This document shows positions 1 to 12,240 of a DNA stretch of 64,000 bases, piece after piece. Under the pieces are notes generated by a model. That model had not been told where the DNA came from and did no database searches. It worked only from the letters and a program-made list of their open reading frames with translations. How positions within the stretch are numbered: the first letter of the stretch is position 1; each line of letters opens with the position of its first letter. The stretch comes from Chelonoidis abingdonii (Eukaryota > Chordata > Testudines > Testudinidae): positions 37,793,609-37,857,608 of the forward strand of contig NC_133776.1 of the NCBI RefSeq assembly GCF_003597395.2, read 5' to 3'. Made by a program: the position numbers and the translations under genes.

Positions 1-196
1 AATGAAGTCAGATTTAAAAATGCTGGACTACATTTTTTGTGCAAACTTAAGTCCTGTGACAATTACAGCTATGATAAGGAGTCCAATTCCAACGTGATAT
101 TCCATAGTATGTTTGTAACACGCTTCCCCCAGATATCTTAATTGTGTGTAGTAAGCAGGGCTGCTGGGAGTGGGAAAGACAAAAGAGGTACTTTGC

Positions 197-1046
197 TGTC
201 ATAAACAGATAGCTAAGGGTTAATGTTTCTTTTACCTGTAAAGGGTTAACAAAGGAAACCAAACGACCAGAGGACCAATCAGGAAACCGGATTTTTAAAG
301 CTCAGGAGGGAATGTTTTGGTGTGGTGTCCTCTTTGTGTGTGTCTTTTGTCTGTCTCTCGGCTATGAGAGGGATCTTTCTATCTTCAAGCTTCATCTTCA
401 GTTTCCAAGTTGTGAGTACAAAGGTAGAAAACAATAGGCTTTTTATTGTTTTTTGTATTTACATGTGTGTAGTTGCTGGATGTTTAAATTGTATTTCTTT
501 TTGAATAAGGCTGTTTATTCATATTTTTCTTTAAGCAATTGACCCTGTATATTGTTATCTTGATATAGAGAGCATTTTATGTCTTTTCTTTCTTTTTTTA
601 TATAAAGCTTTTCTTTTTAAACCTGTTGGATTTTTCTTTTCAAGTGAGGCTCTAGGGGATAGAAATCCCTGTGCCAGGATACGGTCTCTCTCAGGGAAGA
701 CTGGGAGGGAAAAAGAAGGAGGGGGAAGGGTAAATTGCCTCTCTGTTTGTTAATTCAAGGAGTTAAGTACAGTAATCTTCAGGATAACCACGGAGGGGAA
801 GCCTGGGAGGAAGTAAAGAGAAGACAAGGGAGGGTTATTTCCCTTTTGGGTAAGACCTTCTCAGGGCATCTGAGTCTTGAGGTCCCCCAGGGAAGGTTTT
901 GGGGAGACCAGAGTGAGCCAAACACTGGAAATTTTTGGCTGGTGGCAGCGCTATCAGATCCAAGCTGGTAATTAAGCTTGGAGGTTTCATGAAAGCACCC
1001 ACATTTTGGACTCTAAGGTTCAGAATTAGGAATTATGCTTATGATA
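197..1046. mobile_element. Solo LTR, 5-bp TSD (copy 1 of 2)
   Basis: An 850-bp element starts TGTCATAAACAG and ends in ATGATA, a slightly decayed partner of the TGTCAT start (ATGACA in the second copy at 60162-61164). The flanks are a perfect 5-bp duplication, TTTGC at 192-196 and 1047-1051, as left by retroviral-type integration. The two copies share landmarks in the same order: GTAAAGGGTTAACAA, ACCAATCAGG, a purine-rich GGGAGG block, a GACCAGAGTG block and AATTAAGCTT near the end. No internal retroviral sequence adjoins it, so this is a solo LTR left by recombination between the two LTRs of a provirus. A 5-bp TSD fits ERV3-like or Gypsy-like elements; I cannot decide between them. Open frames inside it are incidental. 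Confidence 0.85.
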
Positions 1047-1051
1047 TTTGC

Positions 1052-3017
1052 TCTAGGTTCCCAAAATGATGTAGGGGCTGGGGGCAGCCAAGCCAAATTT
1101 GAGTGTGAGGAGTTGTGAGATGGTGCATGGGGTTCCAATACCACTCAGGTTTGACCCACTATTAATAGTATGAGCAGTGAGTCACCAGCCCTGACCCGGC
1201 CCATATCCCACAATCACTGTCACTGGCATCATCGCACCAATCCTGAGTTGACCCAGCAGGCTGAGAGCCTTGAGGTAGGAATTGGGCTGCAGCTTAGGGA
1301 GAGGTGGGAGTGGAGAGGGCAGCAACCCCACAGTCTTTACCCTCTCTGACCTCAACCCCTCTCCTCGTCTTACACTTTCATCTCCAAGGTACGTTTTTTG
1401 GAAGGGTAGGGGGCCTAAGTTTCAGATTTTGCCCTGGGTCTTCAAAACCCTTTGGCTTTTTTGTAGCATATGGCTATAATGCTTCTATATTACAAATAAC
1501 AGAACTTCACACAACTTTGGTCATGTTTGGAACCAGGATCATGTAAACCGTAAATGTTTTGGAAAATATCTGTTGTATATTATTTGTGGCTCTTCTCTTT
1601 GTAGGCTATTAGGAAAGAAACTGATGGAAACAATAAATGAAGCCAGTAAATAGACTTGTGTACAGTGAACTTAAAATTCCCTGTTTTATAAAAAAATAAC
1701 AATTGCACAGGGCCAACATCATTAATGTTGATCTCAGTATACTTCTGTTGACACTGATAATGACCAGATGTTCAGTGAAATCCTATTAACCTCTGTTTCA
1801 CAATTTCAGATGCTTCCTGTGTTCGGGCCAATTCCAAAGCACATTGAAGTCAATGGAAATCTTCTGTTGACTTCAGTAGACTTTGGATCAGGCCTTTAGA
1901 CATTTTCAAAAGCACAAAGGTTGTTCAGAAGAATACTGGAAATGCAGTCTCAAACAGATTTCACCATGTTGTGAGAACTGTACATTGGTGGGCTTTGCAA
2001 CATGCATCAAATCACACATTCATGGTGATGTGTAGGTGGAATCTAGATAAGAGGACAGATCATCAGAATTAAAATGGTGCAGGAAAAAGCTTGGCTCCTT
2101 CAACTTATTTTACATCTTGAAAATCCTTTTTCCTCACCCTCCCAACAGAAATTTTAATAGATAGCACAGGGGAAAGTCAGTTTTCAGCATCAGTGACTTT
2201 GCATGAAAAAGGATAGAAAATTAATTTAGGTCATTCCAATTTTTTCCCATATGTTATAACTTAAAAACTTTTCACTTGATGATGATTTGCTTCAGCTTTT
2301 AATCACTAATCTTTGCACCTCCATTCAGCCACCTGGTGATGGAATTGCAGTGGCAAGTGACACATATAGCATTAAAAGGCAGCACAAAGTAAAAGAAGAC
2401 TAGATATTTCAAAGCATTTTGTTCATATTGCATGTGCAGTACTTGTTAAGAAGCAAGCATTAAGAAAGATGACACTCACTGACAATCACTATTTGAGTTA
2501 ACGCTAGCAAGACAATTCTGTTCCCTTTGGTTCCATGAAAAGCAGAGTAGGTACTGCAGGGCAGATTCTCTGTCCTGTTTTGTTCCCTTGCCCACAGGAC
2601 TATGTTTGTTTTTTCTTTTGTTGTGTAGAAAAGGACCAGCACACACAAAATTAGTGAGGCCCCTGAGGTAAGCCAAGAAAAGATCTAGCAGGTGAATAAA
2701 TAGCTGTCCATCAGAGAAAATTAGGAGGGGAAAAGAATCATGAACTTGCCAATGATTCAACGCTTTTGTCTAAGAAAATAAACGGTTTATTTGCCAGCCT
2801 GAACAAACCACTACTTATTCAGTATGGACTAGTTCCAAGCCAATGATGAGGGCATGTCTGGTACCAAATGGTTATAAGAAATCCTATATTCAAGCCCTTT
2901 TTTGGACCGCTTACTCATCTTCTGAGAACAGAAATAAAAGTAAATATTTTGTATCTTTTTTGCAAGATTTGTCAGACCAGGGTAATGTAGAAACTTTTTT
3001 GGCTGCTCCAATACTTT
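1052..3017. other. Intergenic, no gene recognised
   Basis: AT-rich sequence with only short incidental open frames. The one repeat-like item seen is the hairpin at 1825-1894, listed separately. Confidence 0.5.
1825..1894. repeat. Short palindromic dispersed repeat
   Basis: A 70-bp imperfect hairpin: GGGCC..TCCAAAGC at the left faces CTTTGGATCAGGCC at the right, around ATTGAAGTCAATGG and TTGACTTCAGTAG. A near-identical hairpin lies at 29122-29193, so this is a dispersed MITE-like family. It has no coding potential. Confidence 0.6.
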
Positions 3018-3303
3018 GGGAATATCTACACAAGCACTTTTGTTGATATAAGGTATGTTACTTAGCGACACCCCTCTGAGTGACATAAGTCACACCGACA
3101 GAAGTGCTGGTGTGGACAGCTCTATGTTGGTGGGAGATGCTGTCCTGTCAGCATAGCTACTGCCACTCATTGGAGGTGGTTTAATTATGTCAACGGGAGA
3201 GCTCTCTGCTGCCAGCATTGAGCAGCTACATGAGTGATCTTACAGCAACGCAGTTGCATCGGTACAGCTATGCTGCTGTCAGCTCACTAATGTAGATATG
3301 GCC
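3018..3303. mobile_element. Harbinger-like MITE (GTCTACAC-type TIRs)
   Basis: A 286-bp element. The left end GGGAATATCTACAC mirrors the right end ATGTAGATATGGCC, and the flanks are TTT on both sides (3015-3017 and 3304-3306), consistent with the 3-bp target duplication of PIF/Harbinger elements. The interior is a series of imperfect inverted segments (for example GACATAAGTCACACCGACAG and GGTGTGGACAGC), typical of a fold-back non-autonomous element. It carries no transposase. Its TIR resembles that of the 1.2 kb element at 44919-46106. Confidence 0.65.
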
Positions 3304-3544
3304 TTTATAAATCTGAATTTTAGATGGATTATTAATATGGCTTGCTGCACAGTATTGGCAGTGCCGCTGGGGACTGCATTTAACCAGTTGGCAAAGTTTG
3401 AGTGATCTTTTGAATTTTTTATTCCTAGTTAAGGGGTCAATTGTGCCTTTTAGGAACAACCTGTTGTAAAGGGCAGTGCAGAGCCATAGTGCCCGAGAGG
3501 GAGAACCAGTTCCTCATTAATTGTGCTGGGAGGAGTAAAGTGAT

Positions 3545-3768
3545 CGAATCACAGAGCTCAGGCCAGAAAGGACCACCAAATCATCTTGTTTCACCTCCTG
3601 TATTTCACAGCCCTCTGGAGACTAAACTATTGTTTGCAGAGAACAGGAGGGACCCCGAGGTGAACCATTGCTGGAGGGCCCTGCAGTGGCAAGGAACATA
3701 TGTAGTGAACTATAGCCAGATGATCCTAGCAAGTGACCTGAAGCCTATGCTGCAAAGGAAGGCAACCC
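3545..3768 (-). mobile_element. CR1 LINE 3' end fragment
   Basis: The plus strand begins TCGAATCACAGAGCTCAGGC and runs through AGAAAGGACCACC and CACCTCCTGTATTTCACAG. This is the reverse complement of the CR1 3' terminus, ending in the TCTATGATTC-type tail; compare 9510-9588 in the opposite orientation. It is 5'-truncated, as is usual for CR1. An open frame of 169 codons at 3441-3950 runs across it on the wrong strand and is not a gene. Confidence 0.7.
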
Positions 3769-6639
3769 CCGCTCTACCAAGGTCACTCTCATGTTTCTCT
3801 CCTCTTACCCTTGCCCCCTGCACAACTGGCTCTCTCTGTTGGCTGGTTCAGAGAGGGAGGGATCCCCTGCTCCCTACCACTTTTTGTCAAGTTGCTTCTG
3901 GATGCGGGGGTGTTATTATGAGAACATGTTCAGATGAAGCAATTCAATAGCAGCCCCTGTGCAAGGGCTGTGATTCTGGGCAGCCTATGCACAGACTGTG
4001 TTAAGGGGAGGAAATAGTCCTTATTTTCCGCCAAAACGCACCCCACTGCATGACCACATAAAACCTGGTAACAATTTAGAACCGAAACCTTCCAGTGGTC
4101 TTCTTCAAAAATTAAGTATCTGCCTTGCCTTTGGCTTGCCTTTGCCTAGTTGCAAAAATAGGGGAACTTAGTGCTTTATAGAGAGTTTTCAATGGACATT
4201 CGCACTGATGGAGCTTTTATACCCCAAAGTTCTTAATGGAGCTGCCCTGTGTATCATAAAAGGCCACCGTGTCCTTTGTTCAGCTGTTTAAAACGAGTTG
4301 ATTTGGACATAGTTATTGGATAAAGGAAACTGTTAGTATTTAAAATTTCAGAGTGATTGATCACATCTTAGAAGGAGGCAGACGGTACCGTTATGAATTC
4401 CAGATAATTTGTATTGTGCAGCTCCAGGGAGAACTTCTGTTTTATTGATTGGGGATGGGGCTCTTAATTGTTCAGTTCTTTTCTCTTCTGGTTTTTGTTT
4501 TTTTCTTTTTTGAATCAAAGTAGGATTTCAAATGAAACCCTTCTGGCACATAAACGGTAACTCTATATATTATCTATGTTTACAATAAACTGCTTTTGAC
4601 GCTCTTTAAGGATCTGGGCCAGGATTTAAAACCCCTTATTCAAAGTTTGGAATGAGATCAAACATTGTGGCTTGGACTCATCCAGTGGTGTTCCCCCAAC
4701 AGAGAGTTAAACTGAGGCCTGTTTCCCCACCACCTCCCATCAAAGGAAAAGAGAATGCTATGGAACTGCAGACTTGATAGGGTAGTTTTCTAAAGCCTAT
4801 ACATATCCAGGCCTTGTCTCATTCCTGGGTTCATAGAGTCAGAAGCTAGGCTGCAGGCCTTTTGTAGTAAAAGCCAATATGAGCTCCCAAAGTACCTGAT
4901 GATCTCAGTCCACTGAGGTGCCTAGAATTAGCCAAATGGGGTGACTATGGCCAGAGAGGGCTTTGTTGTCAGGGCACCCAGAAGTAGGGCTGATCAAAAT
5001 CCAGAATTCTCAGTTTGTCGGAAATTTCCAATTTTTTTTTTAAAAAGTTCATTGGACTAAAATCTTGATATTTCAATTTTTTCCACAGAATGAGAATTCA
5101 GAAATGTCATCTAAAAAACATGGAGAGCATATTTTTTCTATTGACTTTTTGAAACAAAACTGATGAGGCCCCTTGAGCATTCTGGAGACTTGGCAGCCTT
5201 CTTTCTAGGCCCCCTGCACCAGAACAGGGCCCCCAGTGTATCTCTACATTGCAGAGGAGTGGGCAAGCCTCCCAGCCCAGGGTTGATAGACTTGTGCCAA
5301 CAGGGCTTGCACTTGTGCACTAAAAATAGCTGCGTGGCCATTGTGGCACTGGCAGAGGCAACCCGTGGGGCTAGCCTGAGTCTCCACCAGGGTTCTAGGG
5401 CTTCCAGGGCTCCCAAGCTACTTTTTGACCAGTTCTACCCAGGAAAGGCACAATGATAAAACCCAGGCCCTGTATTGTAGCTGTGTTACCATGCTGGAAT
5501 GTGTGGGGACAGTAATGGTGACTCCTGTTCCAAGGATTACATGCTAAGGCAATGCACAGTTTGCACCCTCTAGTTCCAGGCCTCAGTCTCTAGAATATCT
5601 CATAGGAACAGTCGCTGTAACTTGTTTTCTGTATTTCTCTAAACATTCTTGTTGCATTAATGAATTTACTAGCCATTAGGTCTGTAAGTTCAGTGCTGAT
5701 CAACTTTCACATGTTTAACTGTGCTATTAACATCTCTTGGTTGATAAGCACAAGAATAATTTTTTCTCTTTTGGAAAATAAAATCTTGTGTTTTTTAAAA
5801 TACTTTCCAGTTACATTACTGAAAACCTAAGCTAGACTCAGTTAAAAATGAATTCTAAACAGGTTTTAGTGTTAGTGCTGCTTGTTCCTCTGAAAACTGA
5901 CATGTATGTTTTCAATCTGTAATATTGGATCAGAAACAGGAAAAGGCTGCAGTTTCACATTCCCCTTGTGTTTTAATGACAACTTTGAGAGAGAGGAAGG
6001 ATAAGAAATATCTCCCTTTAATGTGTTGGTTTTAGTTCATAAACTGCATATTATGCACACAGTGAAGAAGTTTGGTAGGTTTTTTAGATGCAGTTTATGG
6101 GCTTTTCAGAGTGATGAAAAGCTTTAGCTTATGTCAGTTGGAATCTGTGTCTCTTTGCAAAGGCCCATGCTGTGTCATCCTCACTCAAGGCATAGTCCCA
6201 ATCTGTCAAAAAATCAGCTTCAAGTCTTTCTGTACTGTCTGGCCTGACTTTTGCAATTAGTTAAGGGTTGTTGTAGGTTTAAAATGTTGCTCGCTTTGAC
6301 ACTATCCAAAATCCCTTACAGCGAAGATCCCTGTTTATTGTTAAAACACCATCTAACCACAACGCGAGAAAAAGTTCCTGCAGAAATGAGAATTTCAGCA
6401 ATGCAGATTTTGTTGAAGAAACCCTGTTGCTGGCTCTGAAGGCTTTGAATGCAAATGAAACTGTTAAATTAGGTTATTTTTCTCCATAAAGCCTGCTTTA
6501 CAATTCTCATTATCCCATTCTCTGCCTTTTCTCTGCCATATTAACAACACAAGGTAAGAGCATGGACAATAAGGAGAAAGCAAGTACAAATATGGAGTGG
6601 AGTAGTAGTCAGTTTGGTGTTAGACAGTTAGTGAAAGGA
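3769..6639. other. Intergenic, no gene recognised
   Basis: No coding signal was recognised. Overlapping 92- and 97-codon frames on opposite strands near 5140-5456 have no recognisable domain and look incidental. A TTTTT/AAAAA-rich patch at about 4980-5160 may be part of an old repeat. Confidence 0.4.
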
Positions 6640-6791
6640 TTATAATTAATCTGGCCAGAAAACTGGGGGGAGACCTAAGGGAAACATCTGAAAAGACTGA
6701 ATTCTGGGCAATAAAATGGAGGCACTGGAACTACTGCTGCAGGAGGCCAAACTGGATATTATAGGGATTATAGAAACCTGGTGGAATAGAT

Positions 6792-7034
6792 CAGGGCCGG
6801 CTTTAGGATGATTCCCCCGATTCCCCGGAATCAGGCCTCGTGCCCAAGAGGGCCCTGCACCTTTGGCACCTTTCTAATTATTTAATTTTTTTTACTCACC
6901 TGGCAGTGATCCAGGTCTTTGGCAGCGGGGGGTCCACGGAAGACCTGGAGTGAGGGAAAGACCCACTGCCACCAAAGACCCGGACCACCGCCAGGTATTT
7001 AAATCAGGCCCCGCAGTTCCTAAAGCCGGCCCTG
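6792..7034. mobile_element. hAT-type MITE nested in CR1
   Basis: Terminal inverted repeats CAGGGCCGGCTTTAGGA and TCCTAAAGCCGGCCCTG bound a 243-bp insert without a transposase. It splits the CR1 endonuclease reading between ETWWN and the following block. Closely related TIRs at 24913-25208 and 49235-49412 carry perfect 8-bp duplications, the hAT hallmark. Here the flanks (GAATAGAT and ACTGGGGT) do not match, so the duplication is lost or a few host bases were deleted. Confidence 0.75.
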
Positions 7035-7957
7035 ACTGGGGTGCAAATATTGAAGGGTATGTGTAGTTTAGGAGTGATGGGGTAGCATTGTACATTAATG
7101 TACAAGAAATATGAAGTGATAGTATGGACAAAACCAAATCTCTCTGGGTCAAAATCGCTTTGGGGAAGGATTGTACCAGACTCTATTAGGATAGTGTTAG
7201 GGGTCTGCTATAGATCCCCAGGGTCAATCTTGGCTATGGTTACAGATCTCTTTAATATTATTAGAGAGAGAAATATATAGAGAGAAATATCTGGGAATTG
7301 TGTCAGAAAGGGAGATTTTAACTTCCTGGGTATAAATTGGAGGACAAATGCCACTAATACTGGTAGGCCCAGTTATTCTTAGACATGGTAGATGACACTT
7401 ATCTTCATCAAATTGTCACTGAGCCAACAAGAGTGATGCAATTTTAGACTTAGTTTTGGTAAGTAGTGAGCACATCATAGAAGATTGGTTATAGGAATAA
7501 CCTTGGCTTACGTGATCATGAGTTGATTCCATTTAAATTAAATAGAAGGATAATTAAAACCAAGTTATTTGTTGTGGTTTTTTATTTCAAAAGGGAAGAC
7601 TAGGAGATTAAGGGATTTAGTTAAAGAAGTCCACTAGATTGAAGAGGTCAGGGACTTAAATGTGAAAGGAGGCTTGGAATTTCTTCAAATCAGCTACACA
7701 AAACTGTCAGAAATTTGCATCCCAAGCAAGGGGGAAAAAAATCTGTAGAGAAATGCTCCAGACCAGCTGAATAAATACTGATCTCAGAAAGGTCATTAGG
7801 AGTAAGCAGAGACCCAATAAAGAATGAAAAAGAGATTGATTAGCAAAGACAGCTATATCTTGGAGGTTAGAAAAATGTAGGATTAAAGTTAGAATTTCTA
7901 AAAGTTAAGCCAAATTTGCTCTTGTCAAGGAAATTAAAATAATAAAAGTTTTTTTGC

Positions 7958-7974
7958 TATATATATATATATAT
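7958..7974. repeat. (TA)n microsatellite
   Basis: About eight uninterrupted TA dinucleotides within the CR1 relic. Confidence 0.8.
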
Positions 7975-9588
7975 AAAAGGAGGGATGAGGTTGTGTCACT
8001 ATACAGTGTGAATGGAAAGGAGATTAAAGGTAATATAGACATAGTCTAAAAACTAAAAGAATATTTTCCCTCAGTTTTCAATAAGGATGATAACGTGGAA
8101 TTTGGGCATGAAGGCAGAATGGCGGATGGAAATGTGGTCATTTCCATTTTCATACACTCATCTGAGGTAGAAGAAAAACTTTTAAGAGCTTAGTGCACTC
8201 AAATCAGGGCGACTGGATAATTTCTATCCTACAGTACTGAAAAACTGACACATGAGATTGCTAATCTGGTAGCAAGGATTTTTTTTTTAATCTATCTATT
8301 TTGGGAGTAGTATCATGTGACTGGGGAATAGCCAATGTCATCATACCTATATTTAAGAAATGGGGAAAAAAGTGATCCAAGCAACTCCAGACATATTAGT
8401 CTGGCTTCAATAGTGTTCAAGGTTTTAGAACAAACTGTGAAGAAAAGAATAATTAAATCCACAGAGCTAAATAGTAAAGGGGGTGTAATGCAACATGAGT
8501 TTACTAACATGCCAAACTAACCTGATTTTCTTCTTTTAGACAAGAACTGATTTTTTTAGATATGAGAAGTGCAGTGGCTCTAAACTACTTGACTTCAGTA
8601 AAGCATTTGATACAATACCGCATGGAAAATTATGAATTAAATTAGGGAAGACTGAGATCAGTACAAGCATTGTATGGTGGATAAGGAACTGGTTAAAGGG
8701 TTGTGCTGAAAGGTGAATTATTGGACTGGAAGGAGGTTACTAGTGGAGTTCCTCAAGGATCAGTTTTGGAACAACTCTTACTCAATATTTTTTTTAATGA
8801 TCATGGCACAATATCAAATGAAATTTTTTGTTGACAAAATTTTTTGTTGAGGGCATCGTCAATGCAAAGGAGGATCAGAATGTGATACCTGAGATGTTGA
8901 TGACCTGGAGGACTGGAGTGACAGAAATGGGATGGAATTTAGTAATACAAAGTTATGAACATAGGGTCTAATAATAAGAATTTCTGCTACAAATTGGGGG
9001 GGGCTCATTAGTTGGAAGTGACAGGGGAAGGGTGAGACTTGGATGTGTGGATCAATCACAGGATGACTATAAACCACCAGTGTGATGCAGCTGTGAAAAA
9101 AGGAAAATGCAACCCTACAATGCATCAGGCATCCGGTAGAGAGAGAGAGAGAAGTATTAATACATTGTCTCTCTCAGGTGCTTGTTTGCCTGGTTCTTGC
9201 TCATATGCTCAGGATCTAACTGATTTGCCATATGTGGGATTGGGAAATAATTTCCCCCCAGGTCAGATCAGCAGGGACTTTGGGGTAAGGGGTCACCTTC
9301 CTCTGCAGCATGTGGGTTTGGGTCACTTGCCAGGATTATCTGCACATCTCCCTTCATCAGTTCCCTGCCATTTCAGGGGCCTTGGCCATTGATACACCTC
9401 AATCTCTCCTGTCCTCTCCCTGTGACAAATAAGTCTCATTTACTGTGCACAGTAATACTTGCGTCTAATTTTGATGATTGGGTATAGTGTGCAGGGCCCA
9501 GGTGGTGTTGGTGGCCTGTGACACACCGGAGGTCAGACTAGATGATCTGATGCTCCCCTCTTGCCTTAAACCCTGTGATTCTATTAAT

Positions 9589-10082
9589 GCTGATAAGCAC
9601 TTATAATGCAATAGATTTCCTAACTTAGTTCTCTGGGGAGAAATCCTGGCTCTGTTGAAATCAATGGGAGGCTTGGCATTGAAATAGAGTTTAGTTGCTG
9701 AAATGTTTTGTGGTTGCAGAGAATCGTATGACAATTAAAGTCAGCCAATGGTAATCCAACAACTCAGTTTCTGTGCCACTCCCAATATTTAAACTCCTGC
9801 TGATAGCCTAGTGACACTTCCCAGGATGATATTGATTAGGTGAAGCTCATGAAGCGATGTAGATCTAGAAAGAGACATTTGTGTTCACCTGGTATGAATC
9901 AATAATTTTCTATAAATCCAGCGATGAAATTCTGGCTCAGCTGAAGTCAATGAGGAAGTTTTTTTCCACTGAATTCTCTGGGACCAGGATTTCACCCACA
10001 GTGTTTAACAGTAAATTTCCTGCCTTACTGTTTTAGATAAGAAGGTTCCCCCCATGTACTTTTCATTTATCAACATCCATGT
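9589..10082. other. Intergenic, no gene recognised
   Basis: No coding signal was recognised. Fragments such as GAAATCAATGGGAGGCTT at about 9657 and GCTGAAGTCAATGAGGAAG at about 9939 resemble the dispersed palindromic repeat at 1825. Confidence 0.4.
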
Positions 10083-10205
10083 GAGGTAGGGATGCACTGT
10101 CCTCATTTCACAAATGGAAGGAGAAACTGAGAAACAGAAAATTGTCCATAATCACAAAGAAACTCTGACACAGTCAGAAACATAACCCAGCTCTCTTGGT
10201 TCCCT
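10083..10205 (-). mobile_element. MIR-type SINE fragment
   Basis: The plus strand reads GAGGTAGGGATGCAC, CCTCATTTCACAAATGG, GAGAAACTGAGAAACAG and CCCAGCTCTCTTGGTTCCC. This is the reverse complement of the MIR core and its GTTTCCTCATCTGTAAAATG segment. It is diverged and non-coding. Confidence 0.6.
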
Positions 10206-10227
10206 TTGCCAGCTGACCAGGACGAGG

Positions 10228-10655
10228 GTGGTCAAGCCCAGTTGTTGGAGCAGGCATCAGTCTGATGCCAAAGCTAAGGGTCAAACTGTAAGGAAGGAAC
10301 TGGATACCAGAGCTGAGGGTCAAACTGGAATCTGTAATCAGGAGACAGAGTCAAAGGGCAAACCAGAGGTCAGGAACTGGAGTGAGCAGCTTATCAGGCA
10401 AGGAAAGGTTCAAGTCAAGAGCAGGACAGAGGCAAGGCACAAGCAGCACGACAAGGTAACACAAGAGCTGGCACAATGGTGGGCATGAGTGCTGCAAAGC
10501 CAGCAAGCTGCTCCTGCTGCTGGCTGAAGAGCCAGCGTGCTGGTCCCTGTAGCCAATCAGCTGGCATGGCCAATAAAGCAGCCCAGTGCAGGCCAATTGT
10601 ACTGATGAGGCTGCTTGGAGACTAGCTCTGCTGCAGGCTCTGATTCCTGACAGCT
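10228..10655. mobile_element. Possible degraded LTR-type repeat
   Basis: The sequence is rich in repeated words such as GAGGGTCAAACTG (twice), CCAGAG and AGCAGGAC. It contains CCAATCAG and CCAATAAAG near 10553-10575 and ends at about 10655 with TTCCTGACAG. This resembles a CAAT-box and poly(A)-signal-bearing LTR of turtle genomes, but I found no clear termini or duplication. The 86-codon frame here is low complexity and not taken as a gene. Confidence 0.3.
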
Positions 10656-11984
10656 TTTACCTTAATTACAAGACCAGTCATCCTCCAATTCTGTTAATTT
10701 CAGTTAAAACCCACTTTCCCAATGACTTTCCACTTCTTGTCCCCCTCCATCTCTTTCACTTTCCTTCTTACAATTTTGGTAAGTTTCCTATGATTACAGC
10801 TTTAGGTACTACCCTGAATGAGTTACTATGCAATAGCACAAATGGAACTACTGAAGTCTGGGGGGTTTCCCTCCTCCTCCCCCACTTGAGTAAAGGTGAA
10901 ACTTCAAATCTGCTCAGCAGTGTTAGAAATCGGTACCTCCAACAAAACAAAAAAGCCGTAAATGCTAATTCCCTGGTATCTCTACTCCAGAGTACAGAGA
11001 GACACTAAGTGCATTCTGAAAGATTCATTTATATGATTTTCTGTAGGCGGACAATAATCCACAAGTGCTGGGCTGAATACTTTCATATTTCTCAAAACTA
11101 TTCTTTTCAAAAGCTGACTCCCTACGTTAGCTGTAAAGCCAATATTTAATTTTTAACAATACATTTTTATCTCTTTTCCTGGATCTGGAAACTGAAGTAG
11201 GGTGGAGTATAATTGGAAAGCTGAATCATGGGCCACAATTAATGTGATGATCAGCATTTTGCTGTGCATGTTATGGATTGCTCCAGGCTGGAAAGTTTGC
11301 GAAGACTGAGAGTACTGATTTTTTCTGCTTAGCTGAATGGACATCACGCTGCTTCCTAATTAGAACCTTGTGGTCTATTTTGTCAAGAAAATATCAAAAT
11401 ATCAAAAAATCTGCAGGAGTGGATACATCATGTTTCTAACACACTTTTCATTCTAAGAGAAATATTATTTTGTAATGGAGACAACTTTCAAAATAGCTTG
11501 TATTAACTGATACAAACATTCTATTAGAGATTGCTGTGCAATTGTTAAGATACAGATTTAGGGGGAGCGGGGAGTATTGATAACCCATATAAAGGGAACA
11601 GTGGCATTTCTGCTCTGCCAACTTTAGTTGCAAACTAGGTATGTCAGTGTTATGTGGGCTATTAAGAACATTAAATAATTTAGATTCTTGCTAGTGAAGC
11701 TAGACTTAATGTCAGTAGGTCCTGTAAAAAACACTATAATCCATTCACTAAAGCCTCTCTCTGTTTCTCCCCCTCTTTCTACTTCACTGTTGAGCTTTCT
11801 TTCAGAATTTTTCATGTTCCCCCTCGGTCCTGTTACAATTTTTAAGAGTATGCTACCTCCACATCTTTCTCTGCCTCCCTCCTTTTGGTTTGTTAAACAA
11901 ACAAGAATCAACATTCAACAATAAATTATAGAGCTGGATGAGTTGCCAACACCACCACTCATCCAAATTTGGTTGTGTTCTGTC
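10656..11984. other. Intergenic, no gene recognised
   Basis: Unassigned AT-rich sequence. The 140-codon plus-strand frame at 10586-11008 shows no recognisable domain and overlaps minus-strand frames of similar length. Confidence 0.4.
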
Positions 11985-12240
11985 CAGGGGCAGCTCTCGA
12001 CATTTTGCTGCCCCAAAACGGTATCATACCGCGGGGGGCTCTACTGAAGCCGCGGGACCAGCGGACCCTCCATAGGCACACCTGCGGGAAGTCCACCGGA
12101 GCCGCGGGACCAACGGACCCTCCGCAGGCATGCCACCAAAGGCACTCTGCCTGCCGCCCTTCTGGTGACTGGCAGAGAGCACCCCACAGCATGTTGCCCC
12201 AAGCATGCGCTTGGCGTGCTGGGGCCTGGAGCTGCCTTTG
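11985..12240. mobile_element. hAT-type MITE with near-perfect 8-bp TSD
   Basis: The left terminus CAGGGGCAGCTCT mirrors the right terminus GGAGCTGCCTTTG. The flanks GTTCTGTC (11977-11984) and CTTCTGTC (12241-12248) match at 7 of 8 positions. The interior is GC-rich with two GCCGCGGGACCA(G/A)CGGACCCTCC blocks, so the element contains an internal duplication. The same block occurs in the MITE at 49235-49412. Several overlapping frames here are by-products of this composition. Confidence 0.8.

Larger units (their letters stand above)
6640..9588 (+). mobile_element. CR1 LINE, degraded, with 3' UTR and tail
   Basis: Relic of the CR1 ORF2 protein (endonuclease plus reverse transcriptase) and 3' UTR. 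Translating with frameshifts gives the endonuclease start (DIIGIIETWW near 6750), KYEVIVWTKPNLSGSKS and VLGVCYRSPG (about 7100-7230), and a SDHE-like endonuclease motif (LRDHELIPF) near 7515. RT blocks follow: SNSRHISLASIVFKVLEQ at about 8385-8440, LLDFSKAFDTIPHGKL near 8590, and GVPQGSVLEQLLLNIF near 8745. The 3' UTR carries a CCCCCAGGTCAGATCAGCAG block at about 9260. The end is AGGTCAGACTAGATGATC...TGTGATTCTATT at about 9530-9585, the classic CR1 tail. Many stops and indels make it non-functional. It is interrupted by a MITE at 6792-7034. The left boundary is approximate. Confidence 0.85.

Noticed and set aside
3441..3950. 169-codon plus-strand open frame
   Set aside because: It runs antisense across a CR1 3' end and contains no recognised domain.
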